DNA of 64,000 nucleotides from assembly GCF_024746835.1 (NCBI RefSeq), contig NZ_CP080531.1:1178001-1242000 (forward strand), in the 5' to 3' direction. Each line of letters starts with the position of its first letter. The first letter of the stretch is position 1. Made by a program: the position numbers and the translations under genes. The notes under the pieces are model-generated. The model did no database searches. It was not told the DNA's origin and was given only the letters and a program-made list of their open reading frames with translations. Positions 35,289-44,385 of this stretch are shown here, piece after piece. This stretch comes from Mesorhizobium sp. AR02. Its GTDB lineage: Bacteria; Pseudomonadota; Alphaproteobacteria; Rhizobiales; Rhizobiaceae.

Positions 35289-36601
35289 GCAATCTCAGCC
35301 TGCGCGAGCGCGATGCCGTGACCATCGCGCAGATCGGCAAGCTGCGCTTCTCGCCACTCAGCGTCGTCGGGGGCAAGGGCAACCGACTGATCGAGGAAGG
35401 CGGCCGCTCGCTGCTCGACCTGTCGGGATCGGCCGGCCCGGCAGTGCTTGGCTACGGTCATCCGGCCATCGTCGAGGCGGTCGAGGCCTCGGTCCGCAAC
35501 ATGGCAGGCGCCAGCCTGCTGCTCTACCCGAACGAGCCTGCGGTCTCGCTGGCCGAACGGCTGCTCGCCGTCACGCCGGGGGAAGGCGAGCGGCGCGTCT
35601 GGTTTGGCCATTCCGGGTCGGATGCCAATGATTGCGCGGTGCGCGTGCTGCAGGCGGCCACCGGCCGCTCGCGCTTCATCTCCTTCATCGGCTCCTATCA
35701 TGGTAACCTTTCCGGCTCGATGGGCATCAGCGGCCACACCGCCATGACGCACACGCTGCCGCGACCGGGCGTGCTGTTGCTGCCCTACCCCGATCCGTAC
35801 CGCCCGAATTTCAGCGGCGAGGAGGTGCTGGCCCTGCTCGACTACCAGTTCGAGACCACCTGCCCGCCGCACCAGGTCGCGGCCGTGTTCATCGAGCCGC
35901 TGATGTCGGATGGCGGGCTGATCGTGCCGCCGCCAGGGTTTCTCAAAGCGCTGCAGGAGCGCTGCCGCAAACACGGCATCAAGATCGTCGTCGACGAGGT
36001 CAAGGTCGGGCTCGCGCGCAGCGGCCTGATGCACTGCTTCCAGCATGAAGGGCTGACGCCGGACCTCGTCGTCTTCGGCAAGGGTATCGGCGGCGGGCTG
36101 CCGCTGTCGGCCGTGGTCGGACCGAAGGCAATCATGGACCATGCGCCGGCCTTCGCCTTGCAGACCACCGCCGGCAATCCGGTGGCGACATCGGCCGGCA
36201 ACGCGGTGCTGAAGACGATCGAGAGCGAAGGCCTGGTCGAACGCTCGGCGCGGATCGGCAAATTGTTCTCCAACGCACTGCGGACACTCGGTGAAAAACA
36301 CGAGATCATCGGCGATGTGCGCGGGCGCGGGCTCGCGATCGGCGTCGACCTGGTCAAGGACCGCGCGACGCGCGAGCCAGTGCCTGCCACGACGACGGCC
36401 AAGATCATCTATCGCGGCGATGAACTGGGCGCGGCCTTCACCTATGTCGGACTGAAGGCCAATGTGCTCGAATTCATGCCGCCGCTGACGCTGACCGAAG
36501 ACGAAGTGGCCGAGGGCGTGGCGATCGTCGACCAGGCCATCGCAGACGTGAGTGCCGGCAAGGTGTCGGATGCGGATGTGGCGTCGTACATGATGTGGTG
36601 A
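35285..36601 (+). CDS. Class III PLP-dependent aminotransferase
   Basis: The 438-residue protein has the ornithine/GABA-type aminotransferase pattern: WFGHSGSDANDCAVR (107-121), ISFIGSYHGN, IKIVVDEVKVGLARSG with Asp237, and the PLP lysine Lys266 in VVFGKGIGGGLP. It transfers an omega-amino group, for example from GABA or ornithine or a beta-amino acid, to a keto acid. ATG 35285 overlaps the previous stop (ATGA). As last gene of the operon it fits the PuuE position in a Puu-like pathway. Confidence 0.9.
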   Translation: MSNLSLRERDAVTIAQIGKLRFSPLSVVGGKGNRLIEEGGRSLLDLSGSAGPAVLGYGHPAIVEAVEASVRNMAGASLLLYPNEPAVSLAERLLAVTPGEGERRVWFGHSGSDANDCAVRVLQAATGRSRFISFIGSYHGNLSGSMGISGHTAMTHTLPRPGVLLLPYPDPYRPNFSGEEVLALLDYQFETTCPPHQVAAVFIEPLMSDGGLIVPPPGFLKALQERCRKHGIKIVVDEVKVGLARSGLMHCFQHEGLTPDLVVFGKGIGGGLPLSAVVGPKAIMDHAPAFALQTTAGNPVATSAGNAVLKTIESEGLVERSARIGKLFSNALRTLGEKHEIIGDVRGRGLAIGVDLVKDRATREPVPATTTAKIIYRGDELGAAFTYVGLKANVLEFMPPLTLTEDEVAEGVAIVDQAIADVSAGKVSDADVASYMMW

Positions 36602-36668
36602 AGGAGAAACGCGCGCTCCATCAATTTGCTACGGCGGATCGGTCCCGTCTCTCGAAGCATACGCGAAA

Positions 36669-36700
36669 GCCCGCGCCTCTGGCGGAGGCGCGGGCTTCTT
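36669..36700. terminator. Bidirectional terminator between convergent operons
   Basis: The hairpin GCCCGCGCCTC/GAGGCGCGGGC with a four-base-like loop (36669-36695) is followed by TTCTT on the plus strand and has AAA on the other side. It lies between the aminotransferase (plus) and the BBE oxidoreductase (minus). Confidence 0.7.
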
Positions 36701-36720
36701 GTCACTGCCACGCGGGCGGC

Positions 36721-38160
36721 TCAGGCGGCGCGCTGGCTTTGTTTCGGTCGCAAATTCTGGTTCATGCGGAACAGGTTCAACGGGTCATAGCGCTGCTTGA
36801 TCTCCAGAAGCCGCTGGTAATTGCCGCCATAGGCCGCTTCGACCCGGTCGACCTCGTCCTCAGGCATGAAGTTCACATAGGCCGTGCCGGCAGCATAGGG
36901 TTTGGCCGCCTCATAGAGGCTGCGCGCCCAACCGATGCAGGCCCTGTCCATTGCCGGTTCGCGCCAGCGGGCATGGACATTCATGACGAAGTGCGAGCTG
37001 CGTTGCGGAAACGCCGTTGCGTTCTGCGCCACACGGCCCGCCGCACCGCCGACATGGCCAATGAATATCTCGCATTCCGGACCAGGAAGCTCACGTATCG
37101 CTTCGGTGAGGATCTCGGCCGCCCTGTTGGAAAGCTCGGTCAAGTCATGGCTCTTCCAGTAGTTGCGGGCGCCGGGGGCGAGCAATGGGTCGAATGCCTG
37201 CTGCCAGCTGGTGAACGGGTTGGGGCCGACGACATCGGCAATCGGCGAGCCGATGGCGCGAAGCTTCTTCGTCGCCTTTTCACCTGCCTGGAGATCACCG
37301 CAATAGCACATGGCCAGCACCAGAACATCCTTGCCATGCCACTCGGCCGGCAGGAAGGGCAGCGGCGGCGCTTGCCGCATGACCACCCAGCAGGTCAGTT
37401 CGTCGGGCGCCGTTTCGAGCGCCTTGCGATACTCCCTCAGCACCTTCTCGGCATCGGCGAAAGGGTGGACGACAAGGCCCGACAGAACCTGCGGACCCAC
37501 CTGGTGGAGCTGAAACTCGAATGCCGTGACAATGCCGAAATTGCCGCCGCCGCCACGCAGCGCCCAGAACAGGTCCGGATTTTCCGTCTCGCTGGCGCGC
37601 AGCAACTTGCCGTCGGCGGTGACCACATCGGCGGAGACAAGATTGTCGATGGTCAGGCCGAATTTGCGGGTGATCCAGCCAAAGCCACCGCCCAGGGTCA
37701 GGCCTGATATACCGGTGGTCGAATTGATGCCTGTCGGCACCGCCAGCCCAAAGGCCTGCGTTTCGCGGTCGACATCGGCGAGCGTAGCGCCAGGTCCGAC
37801 CCATGCCCGCCGTGCAACGGGATCGACCCGCACCGACTTCATCGGCGACAGATCGATCATCAGACCGCCATCGCAGACGGCGCTGCCGGCGATGTTATGG
37901 CCGCCGCCGCGCACGGAGACGAGAAGCCTGTTTTCTCGGGCGAAATTCACGGCACGGATGACGTCGGAGGCGCCGACGCAACACATAATCAGCCCCGGCC
38001 GTCGGTCGACCGTGGCATTCCAGATGGTGCGGGCTTCGTTGTAGGCAGCGTCTCCCTCCTGAAGCAGTGTCCCGCGCAATTGTGCGGAAAGCCCTTCGAT
38101 GGTTGCGGCGTCGATTGTCGTCTTGCCGCGATCAAGCGTGGTGAGGCTCATGGTGTTCAT
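36721..38160 (-). CDS. FAD-binding oxidoreductase with berberine-bridge C-terminal domain
   Basis: This 479-residue protein is of the 6-hydroxynicotine-oxidase/BBE type. It has the FAD_binding_4 motif SVRGGGHNIAG with His88 as the expected 8-alpha-histidyl FAD attachment, GLTLGGGFGWITRKFGL, and the BBE tail NYQRLLEIKQRYDPLNLFRMN. ATG 38160 follows CGGGAGGAAACC. It is divergent from the CMD/ECF41 pair; oxidoreductases are among the known partners of ECF41 sigma factors. The substrate is unknown. Confidence 0.9.
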   Translation of the reverse strand: MNTMSLTTLDRGKTTIDAATIEGLSAQLRGTLLQEGDAAYNEARTIWNATVDRRPGLIMCCVGASDVIRAVNFARENRLLVSVRGGGHNIAGSAVCDGGLMIDLSPMKSVRVDPVARRAWVGPGATLADVDRETQAFGLAVPTGINSTTGISGLTLGGGFGWITRKFGLTIDNLVSADVVTADGKLLRASETENPDLFWALRGGGGNFGIVTAFEFQLHQVGPQVLSGLVVHPFADAEKVLREYRKALETAPDELTCWVVMRQAPPLPFLPAEWHGKDVLVLAMCYCGDLQAGEKATKKLRAIGSPIADVVGPNPFTSWQQAFDPLLAPGARNYWKSHDLTELSNRAAEILTEAIRELPGPECEIFIGHVGGAAGRVAQNATAFPQRSSHFVMNVHARWREPAMDRACIGWARSLYEAAKPYAAGTAYVNFMPEDEVDRVEAAYGGNYQRLLEIKQRYDPLNLFRMNQNLRPKQSQRAA

Positions 38161-38383
38161 GGTTTCCTCCCGATTTGCTTTTGAGCCGTTCTCCTTCAAA
38201 CGCCTTTGACTCTGCTCTTATATTAGACATCGCGCAAGTTATGCAGGCTTTGAGCCAGATGGCGGGCCGCCGCTTGGTGGGCATCAACGGTGCCGAACCG
38301 TCGAAGGTGACTTGGCCGACGCCGCGAAGCAGGCTGGAGCAGCTGACGGGAACGGCGCATGGCGGACAAAAGCCTGGCGTGGA

Positions 38384-38410
38384 TGTCACACCAGCATTTC
38401 CTCACTCGTC
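38384..38410 (+). promoter_or_regulatory. Candidate ECF41-type promoter
   Basis: TGTCACA (38384-38390), a spacer of exactly 16 bases, and CGTC (38407-38410) match the published ECF41 consensus. It lies about 30 bases before the CMD gene start and upstream of the sigma gene, so it would give autoregulation. Confidence 0.75.
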
Positions 38411-38442
38411 ATGGGATCGGCACCAACAGAAGGAAGCCAACC

Positions 38443-38919
38443 ATGACCGCAAAAATCGATCTCTTCGCCGCCGCCCCTTCGCTGATGAAGAACTGGCAGC
38501 GCTCCTCGATCGAGCTCTCCGCCGCCGCCAGCCTCGAGTACAGCCTCACCGAACTGGTGAAGCTGCGTGCCTCGCAGATCAATGGCTGTGCCAACTGCAT
38601 CAATCTCCACGCCACCGAGGCGCGCGAGAACGGTGAGACCGAGCAGCGCATCTACCTTTTGCCGGCCTGGCGAGAGGCGCCGTGCTACAGCGACCGCGAA
38701 CGCGCGGCACTCAACTGGACAGAGGCCTTGACCCGCCTGTCGGAAGGTGCTGGCCATGCGAGCGCCTATGAAGAGCTGAAGGCTCATTTCACCGAGGAGG
38801 AGCAGATCAAGCTCACCTTGACGATCAACATCATCAACGCTTGGAACCGCATCGCTGTCGGTTTCGGCGTGTATGCCGACCCGGCTGCCGTGAAGGCCGC
38901 TCGGGCGGCGGCAGCCTGA
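38443..38919 (+). CDS. Carboxymuconolactone decarboxylase/AhpD-family protein
   Basis: The 158-residue protein contains the AhpD-like active-site motif NGCANCINLH (Cys49, Cys52, His56), preceded by LTELVKLRASQI, and ends with a helical part. The family has peroxidase-like members. ATG 38443 follows AGAAGGAAGCCAACC. It shares one base with the next start (TGATG) and lies next to an ECF41 sigma factor, the usual genomic partner of CMD proteins. It is the likely main target of that sigma factor. Confidence 0.92.
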   Translation: MTAKIDLFAAAPSLMKNWQRSSIELSAAASLEYSLTELVKLRASQINGCANCINLHATEARENGETEQRIYLLPAWREAPCYSDRERAALNWTEALTRLSEGAGHASAYEELKAHFTEEEQIKLTLTINIINAWNRIAVGFGVYADPAAVKAARAAAA

Positions 38920-39776
38920 TGACGAGCCCGGCGCCCGGCGATGCCGCAGCGGGCTTCGGCCCGCTACGCCCGAAGCTCATGCGCGTCGCCTACCGCATGC
39001 TGGGTTCGGTGTCGGACGCCGAGGATGCCGTGCAGGAGGCCTTCATCCGCTGGATGAAGGCCGATCGCAGCGCGGTGCGCGAACCCGAGGCCTTCCTGCG
39101 CCGTACAGTGACGCGGCTGTGCCTCGACCAGCTCAAATCCGCGCGACACAAACGAGAGACCTATGTCGGCCCCTGGCTTCCCGATCCCGTGGTGGAAGAG
39201 GATGCGGTGGAAGACGTCACCTTGCCGCTGATGCTGGCGCTGGAACGCCTGTCTCCGCTCGAGCGGGCCGCCTTTCTGCTGCACGATGTGTTCGGCCTGG
39301 GATTTGACGAGGTCGCGGCCGCCATCGATCGCGATCCGGCGGCCTGCCGCCAGCTGGCGGCGCGGGCACGCGGCCATGTCCGCGAGGCACGGCCCCGCTT
39401 TGCGGTAGAAAGGCAACACGGCCTCGAACTCGCCGAGGCGTTCTTCACGGCGTCGCGCAGCGGCGATATGAAGGCGCTTGGCGCCATGCTGAGCGCCGAT
39501 GTCATCGCCCACGCCGACGGCGGCGGCAAGCGTCCGGCGGCCACCGAACCGGCTCTGGGCTTCGATGCCGTGATGGCGCAGTACGAGCGCGTGGCGGCCT
39601 GGTTGCGCACGCACGGCTCGAAACTTGTCCGCGTCGGTTTCATCAACGGACTGCCGGGGTTCGTCACCCTGGAAGCCGACGGCGAACTCCAGACCACCGC
39701 ACTCGACATCGAGGACGGGAAGATCGCGGCGATCTATGTGGTGCGCAACCCCGACAAGCTCAGGCACCTGCACTAA
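38919..39776 (+). CDS. ECF41-type RNA polymerase sigma factor with SnoaL-like C-terminal domain
   Basis: This 285-residue protein has sigma region 2 (YRMLGSVSDAEDAVQEAFIRW, residues 25-45) and region 4 (LSPLERAAFLLHDVFG). The group markers are WLPDP in the linker (86-90, usual WLPEP) and DGGGK in the C-terminal SnoaL-like extension (200-204). No anti-sigma factor gene is adjacent; in ECF41 proteins the C-terminal extension itself controls activity. It is translationally coupled to the CMD gene. Confidence 0.92.
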   Translation: MTSPAPGDAAAGFGPLRPKLMRVAYRMLGSVSDAEDAVQEAFIRWMKADRSAVREPEAFLRRTVTRLCLDQLKSARHKRETYVGPWLPDPVVEEDAVEDVTLPLMLALERLSPLERAAFLLHDVFGLGFDEVAAAIDRDPAACRQLAARARGHVREARPRFAVERQHGLELAEAFFTASRSGDMKALGAMLSADVIAHADGGGKRPAATEPALGFDAVMAQYERVAAWLRTHGSKLVRVGFINGLPGFVTLEADGELQTTALDIEDGKIAAIYVVRNPDKLRHLH

Positions 39777-39934
39777 GATATGTTGATGTTCAGGTGATGC
39801 CGGCCTGCAAACGGCGGCTTTCTGCGCTTCCGGTGCTCACGGACCCGAATGTCCGCTCCGCTCCGGTTCTCGAAAGCCACCATTTTCGGCTCGGCCTGAC
39901 CTGAATCTCAACACACCTTAGGCACCAAATTCAA

Positions 39935-41119
39935 TCAGGCCAGTCCGAACTGCTCCACGGCGCGCATGATGCCGCGCAGTTCGGCGAGGCCTTTCAGCCG
40001 GCCGATCAGCGAGTAGCCGGGATTGATCTTCTTCTTGCCGATATCGTCGGCGAGCACGTGGCCATGGTCCGGCCGCATCGGGATGCGCCAGTCGGCACGG
40101 CCCTCTTTGCGGCGCCGCGCCTCCTCCTGCATCAGAGCGAGGATGACATGCGCCATGTCGGTGCCGCCCTCGAGATGCTCGGCTTCGTAGAACGAGCCGT
40201 CCTCCTCGATGGTGATGTTGCGCAAATGAACGAAATGGATGCGGCCGGCGAATTCCTTGACCATGGCGACAATGTCGTTGTCGGCGCGGGTGCCGTAGGA
40301 GCCGGTGCAGAAGGTCAGGCCATTGGCCGGGCTGTCGACGGCGTTGAGGATGAAACGCGCATCCTCAGCGATCGAAACGACGCGCGGCAAGCCATAGAGC
40401 GAAAAGGGCGGGTCGTCGGGATGGATGCACATGCGCACCCCTTCCTCTTGCGCCACCGGGATAATCTCGCGCAGGAACCAGGCGAGGTTGTTGCGCAACT
40501 CCTTCGGCCCGATCCCGTCATACTCGGCCAAAGCCTCGCGGAAACTGTCGCGGTCATACTTGCGCTCGGTTGCCGGCAGGCCGGCAATGAGATTGCGCTC
40601 GATCTGGTCGATCTGCTCCGCTGTCAGCGCCTTCAGCCGCTTCTCGGCCTCGGCGATCCGCGCCGGCGTATAGCTGGCCGCGCCATTCTTGCGCTGCAGC
40701 ACGAACAGATCGTAGGCGGCAAAGTCGATGGCATCGAAGCGCAAGGCGTAGCCGGTTGTCGGCAGGCGATACATGAGGTCGGTGCGCGTCCAGTCCACCA
40801 CCGGCATGAAATTGTAGCAGATCGTCTTGATGCCGGCCCGGGCGAGCGTCCTGATGCTGTCGCGATAGTAGCCGGCATAGCGCTCGCGTTCGGGCGCGCC
40901 GATCTTGAAGGAATTGTGGACCGGGATGCTCTCGACGACAGACCATGTCAGGCCGGCGGCCTCGATGATCCGCTTGCGTTCGAGCACATCGGCTTCGGGC
41001 CAGGCCCGGCCATCGTAGATGTGGTGAAGTGCTGAAACCACGCCGGTGGCGCCAGCTTGTCTGACATGATCGAGTGTCACCGGATCATCCGGACCATACC
41101 AGCGCCAGCACTGTTCCAT
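39935..41119 (-). CDS. uxuA: Mannonate dehydratase
   Basis: The 394-residue protein is a classic Uxu[20 protein letters not shown] start, [45 protein letters not shown] and [11 protein letters not shown]. It dehydrates D-mannonate to 2-keto-3-deoxygluconate in glucuronate breakdown. ATG 41119 follows AAAGGAAAGTGGCA. It is divergent from an SDR gene that probably supplies mannonate from fructuronate, and the gap holds a palindromic operator candidate. Confidence 0.95.
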   Translation of the reverse strand: MEQCWRWYGPDDPVTLDHVRQAGATGVVSALHHIYDGRAWPEADVLERKRIIEAAGLTWSVVESIPVHNSFKIGAPERERYAGYYRDSIRTLARAGIKTICYNFMPVVDWTRTDLMYRLPTTGYALRFDAIDFAAYDLFVLQRKNGAASYTPARIAEAEKRLKALTAEQIDQIERNLIAGLPATERKYDRDSFREALAEYDGIGPKELRNNLAWFLREIIPVAQEEGVRMCIHPDDPPFSLYGLPRVVSIAEDARFILNAVDSPANGLTFCTGSYGTRADNDIVAMVKEFAGRIHFVHLRNITIEEDGSFYEAEHLEGGTDMAHVILALMQEEARRRKEGRADWRIPMRPDHGHVLADDIGKKKINPGYSLIGRLKGLAELRGIMRAVEQFGLA

Positions 41120-41156
41120 TGCCACTTTCCTTTTTGCAAGAGACCGGCAACCTATT

Positions 41157-41180
41157 GTTTGACGACGATGAGTGTCAAAC
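41157..41180. promoter_or_regulatory. Palindromic operator candidate between uxuA and the SDR gene
   Basis: GTTTGAC-N10-GTCAAAC is a perfect 7-bp inverted repeat in the 103-base divergent region. A dimeric regulator (GntR or LacI type) of glucuronate catabolism is a reasonable binder, but no such gene is in the neighbourhood. Confidence 0.5.
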
Positions 41181-41222
41181 TCAGAACCAGATTTTTCGAT
41201 AGCGCATGAAGGAGCTCCCGCG

Positions 41223-42008
41223 ATGAAGGATTTCGACGGCAAGGTGGCATTGGTGACGGGGACGACCGGCATCGCGCTCGCCACCGCAAGACGGCTGGCG
41301 CAGGGGGGAGCTGCGATCATCGCCTGCGGCATCGACCGGGCCGCCAATGCCGCCATGCAGGACAGCCTTGCCAAGGCCGGAGCGGACGCGCTGGTGCAAA
41401 CGGTTGACGTCTCCGTTTCCGATCAGGTGCGCGATGCGGTCGCGGCCGGCGTCGCGAAATTCGGCGGCATCGACGTCATCGTCAATTCGGTAGCGGTCCA
41501 TCCCTACGGAACCGCGACAACGACCGATTGGGAAACCTGGAACCGGGCGATGACGGTCAATGTCGGCTCGATCTACCTGACCGCCCATTTCGGCATCCCG
41601 GAAATGATCAAGCGCGGCGGCGGCGCCATCGTCAACGTCGCTTCGGTGCAAGGTTTTGCCTGCCAGCAGAACGTCGCCGCTTATGCCACGACCAAGGGCG
41701 CCATCCACACGCTGACCCGCTCGCTGGCGCTCGACTACGCGGCATCAGGCATAAGGGTGAATTCGGTCAGCCCGGGCTCGATCCGCACGCCCATCCTCGA
41801 AAAGGCCGCGCGTGGCGACAATGGCAGCGATGCCGATGTCGAAGAGGCCTACAGGCGCTTCGGCGCGGCGCATCCGCTTGGCCGCATCGGCGAGCCGGAG
41901 GAAGTGGCGGAGCTCATCGCTTTCCTGTGCTCGTCCAAGGCCGGCTTCTGCACCGGCGCCGACTACAAGATCGATGGCGGCCTGACCGCCGGCATCGGCG
42001 TGAAGTAG
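41223..42008 (+). CDS. SDR-family oxidoreductase (probable fructuronate/mannonate-type reductase)
   Basis: The 261-residue classical SDR has the cofactor motif [16 protein letters not shown] (residues 11-26), catalytic Ser141, Tyr154 and Lys158 (YATTK) and the GADYKIDGG end. The glycine pattern TGTTGIA lacks one canonical Gly, but similar forms are active. ATG 41223 follows GAAGGAGCTCCCGCG. Because it is divergent from uxuA, it may replace UxuB (fructuronate to mannonate) or act on another uronate intermediate. The substrate is inferred from context only. Confidence 0.85.
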   Translation: MKDFDGKVALVTGTTGIALATARRLAQGGAAIIACGIDRAANAAMQDSLAKAGADALVQTVDVSVSDQVRDAVAAGVAKFGGIDVIVNSVAVHPYGTATTTDWETWNRAMTVNVGSIYLTAHFGIPEMIKRGGGAIVNVASVQGFACQQNVAAYATTKGAIHTLTRSLALDYAASGIRVNSVSPGSIRTPILEKAARGDNGSDADVEEAYRRFGAAHPLGRIGEPEEVAELIAFLCSSKAGFCTGADYKIDGGLTAGIGVK

Positions 42009-42049
42009 ACGTGTGACGATCGGCATGGCCTTCACCGCCGGCACGATGC

Positions 42050-42664
42050 TCAGGGGTTTTGGGAGCGCAGTGTCCGCAAGGTTATCGAATAGCGGTGTTC
42101 GGCAAGCGGCGGGATGCTGTGCTCCCATTCGGTCCGTGAAGACCCGGTCATGAGATAGGCCGACCTTGGCTCGACGATGATGGTCCGGCGCTCCCATTTG
42201 TCGCCGCTCTTTCGCCGCAGCCGAAAGCCGCAAGGCGCCAGCAGCGAAACGCCGGCGACGTCCTCGAAATGCGGCTTGTCGCGATGCCAGCCGATACCGG
42301 CGCCAGGCCGGTATTCATTGATCAGCACCTGCGCGAAGGCCTCGGCTGGCCGGCGCGCAAAGGCCGCGACCTTCTCGCGCACAGGCAGCAGGAAATCAGG
42401 GATCGGCGCCGCCTCGACGACTTCACGCCGGTCATAATCGTAGCGCAGGCCAAACCCGACGACGCGCCGGTTTGCCAGATGGCCATGGAAATCGAACGCC
42501 TCGAACGGCAATCCTTCGAGATGCCGGGCGAGCTCTGCTTCTTCCTGCGGCGTGATCAATCCGGGTTGGTAGGCGAAACCTTCGGGCAACTCCTCAGCAT
42601 CGCCAAAGAGATCGTGCTGGAATGCCAGAGCGGGGCCGGTGACTTTCGATTTGAGCGGCGACAT
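42050..42664 (-). CDS. alkB: Alpha-ketoglutarate-dependent dioxygenase AlkB
   Basis: This 204-residue protein has the AlkB set: His127 and Asp129 (WHRDKP), His182 (EHSIPP) as iron ligands, and Arg191 and Arg197 (RYSITLRTLR) for 2-oxoglutarate and substrate. The nucleotide-recognition lid is at residues about 50-75. It removes alkyl groups from N1-adenine and N3-cytosine in damaged DNA or RNA. ATG 42664 is chosen; the frame extends ten codons further without similarity. Confidence 0.92.
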   Translation of the reverse strand: MSPLKSKVTGPALAFQHDLFGDAEELPEGFAYQPGLITPQEEAELARHLEGLPFEAFDFHGHLANRRVVGFGLRYDYDRREVVEAAPIPDFLLPVREKVAAFARRPAEAFAQVLINEYRPGAGIGWHRDKPHFEDVAGVSLLAPCGFRLRRKSGDKWERRTIIVEPRSAYLMTGSSRTEWEHSIPPLAEHRYSITLRTLRSQNP

Positions 42665-42800
42665 CCCGCCTAGATGGTGAGGGCCGGACCACAAGGCAAT
42701 ACGGAGCCACGCTTGGTGCGCGACAGATAGTGCGCTGGGTAACGGCAGGGAACCGGACCATGGCTGGCGGATTTATCTGGCTGAGCAGTCAGGTGCCAGC

Positions 42801-43001
42801 ATGCCATCGACCGCGATCCGAAACACCCAATACGATCCCGCGACCAGAACGCTCTCCGTCTGGTTCGTGCCGAGCGGCCATCGCTATGACTATGCGGACG
42901 TTGCCCCGGCAACCTATGCGGCTTTCAAGAAGGCTGCCTCGAAAGGCCGCTTCTTCAATGAGTTCATCCGCGATCGCTACAGCTACCGTCGCGTGGCATG
43001 A
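42801..43001 (+). CDS. KTSC domain protein
   Basis: The 66-residue protein is essentially one KTSC domain (MPSTAIRNTQYDPATRTLSV, YDYADVAPATYAAFKKA, SKGRFFNEFIRDRYSYRRV). KTSC domains occur alone or fused to nucleic-acid enzymes, including lysyl-tRNA-synthetase-like proteins. The spelling SKG for the signature K-T-S-C region is within normal variation. It is convergent with DUF763 downstream. Its role is unknown. Confidence 0.85.
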   Translation: MPSTAIRNTQYDPATRTLSVWFVPSGHRYDYADVAPATYAAFKKAASKGRFFNEFIRDRYSYRRVA

Positions 43002-43022
43002 TGCGGAAGCAGGGTCAGCCCG

Positions 43023-44348
43023 TCACGCCTTCTTGTTGAGCTCCGCGGGCGCCTTGTCCGGCGCCGGTTCCCAACCAAAGACGCTGCGGCCGCCAAGCAG
43101 ATGCGACTGGTCGAATTCGCCGGCGACAATTTCCTTCAGGCTGGGGCCAGTCACATATCGCTCGACCTGTCGCGACTGGTCGTCAAGCCGCTTCAAGGCG
43201 CCGATTTCCTCTTCGCGGCCAAGCCTGGCCTTCTGCACGGCGGACTTCAGCACGCCGATCGTCTCGTCATAGACCTTGAGTGGAACAGGAAACGGATGCC
43301 TGTCCTTGCCGCCATGGGCGAGTGAGAAACGGCCGGGATCGGAAAAACGGCACGGCGCGCCATGCACCACTTCAGCAACGAGGGCCAATGCGCGCACGGT
43401 GCGCGCGCCCACGCCGGGAACCAGCAGAAGCTCGGAAAAGTCCGCCGGGCCACGCTCCGCGGCCGCCGCCATGTTTCCATGCAGGCGACGCATTATGACA
43501 TCGCTTTCGCGAACATCGTGGTGCGCCGGCATGACCAGATGCGGCAGCAGCGGCTGCTCCGGAGCCAATGCGGCGCCTGGCTCCAGGGCAGCGAACTCCC
43601 GCAGGATGCGGTCCGGGCCGAGGTCCTGAAGCAAGTCCAGCTGTCCCTGGCGCGAGGCCTCGGCGCGGCGGTCGGTCAGGTTGACGATCTCGCCCTGGTT
43701 GGCACCCTCGATGGCGGCATGCGGCTGATCGACGAAACTCTTCAAACCCTCAGACAGCCAATGGTAGCGGCGTGCCACCTTGCTGTCGCCGTTCATGCCT
43801 TGCTGCACCACCACCCAGTCGCCGTCGTCGGTGACGATGAAGCCATGCAGATAGAGGTCGAAGCCATCCTGAACGGCGGCGCTGTCGACCTTGGCGACAA
43901 GCCGGCTGACGGTTGCCAGGTGCGCTCCGTCGAAGCCGATGCGCTCGCCGATGGCGGCCAGTTCATGCGGGGTTTTTCGCGAATGCGCGCCACGGCCGCC
44001 GCAGACATGAATGCCGAGTTCGCCCGACAGCGGCGTCAGACCGCGTTTCAGGGCGCCAACGACGCTGGTGGTGATGCCAGACGAGTGCCAGTCCATGCCC
44101 ATGACGGCGCCGAAGGACTGGAACCAGAACGGATGCGCCAGGCGCCGCAGCAGCTCGTTGCGGCCATAGTGATGGATGATCGCCTCGCACATGACGGCGC
44201 CAAGACGCGTCATGCGGTCGCCCAGCCATTTCGGCACGCGTCCGCCGTGAAGTGGAAGATCAGCACTGCCCGATCGTTGCGCCAAGTCCGTTGCCTGTTC
44301 CGATGCCTGTCCGGACAGATAAGTATCCCAGACCGCGCAGGGAAGCAT
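43023..44348 (-). CDS. DUF763 domain protein with helix-hairpin-helix motif
   Basis: The 441-residue protein matches DUF763: ADLPLHGGRVPKWLGDRM, LAHPFWFQSFGAVMGMDWHS, ITTSVVGALKRGL and VVQQGMN near residue 180. A helix-hairpin-helix-like stretch (LLLVPGVGARTVRALALVAE) near residue 315 suggests DNA binding. The start at ATG 44348 has GGGAG at good spacing; a TTG at 44285 nearer the domain is the alternative. Function is unknown, although the family sits next to DNA-processing genes in some archaea and bacteria. It follows actR by 37 bases. Confidence 0.87.
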   Translation of the reverse strand: MLPCAVWDTYLSGQASEQATDLAQRSGSADLPLHGGRVPKWLGDRMTRLGAVMCEAIIHHYGRNELLRRLAHPFWFQSFGAVMGMDWHSSGITTSVVGALKRGLTPLSGELGIHVCGGRGAHSRKTPHELAAIGERIGFDGAHLATVSRLVAKVDSAAVQDGFDLYLHGFIVTDDGDWVVVQQGMNGDSKVARRYHWLSEGLKSFVDQPHAAIEGANQGEIVNLTDRRAEASRQGQLDLLQDLGPDRILREFAALEPGAALAPEQPLLPHLVMPAHHDVRESDVIMRRLHGNMAAAAERGPADFSELLLVPGVGARTVRALALVAEVVHGAPCRFSDPGRFSLAHGGKDRHPFPVPLKVYDETIGVLKSAVQKARLGREEEIGALKRLDDQSRQVERYVTGPSLKEIVAGEFDQSHLLGGRSVFGWEPAPDKAPAELNKKA

Positions 44349-44385
44349 TGAATACTCCCGCTCAGTGGTCGGCGCAGCGCTCCCG

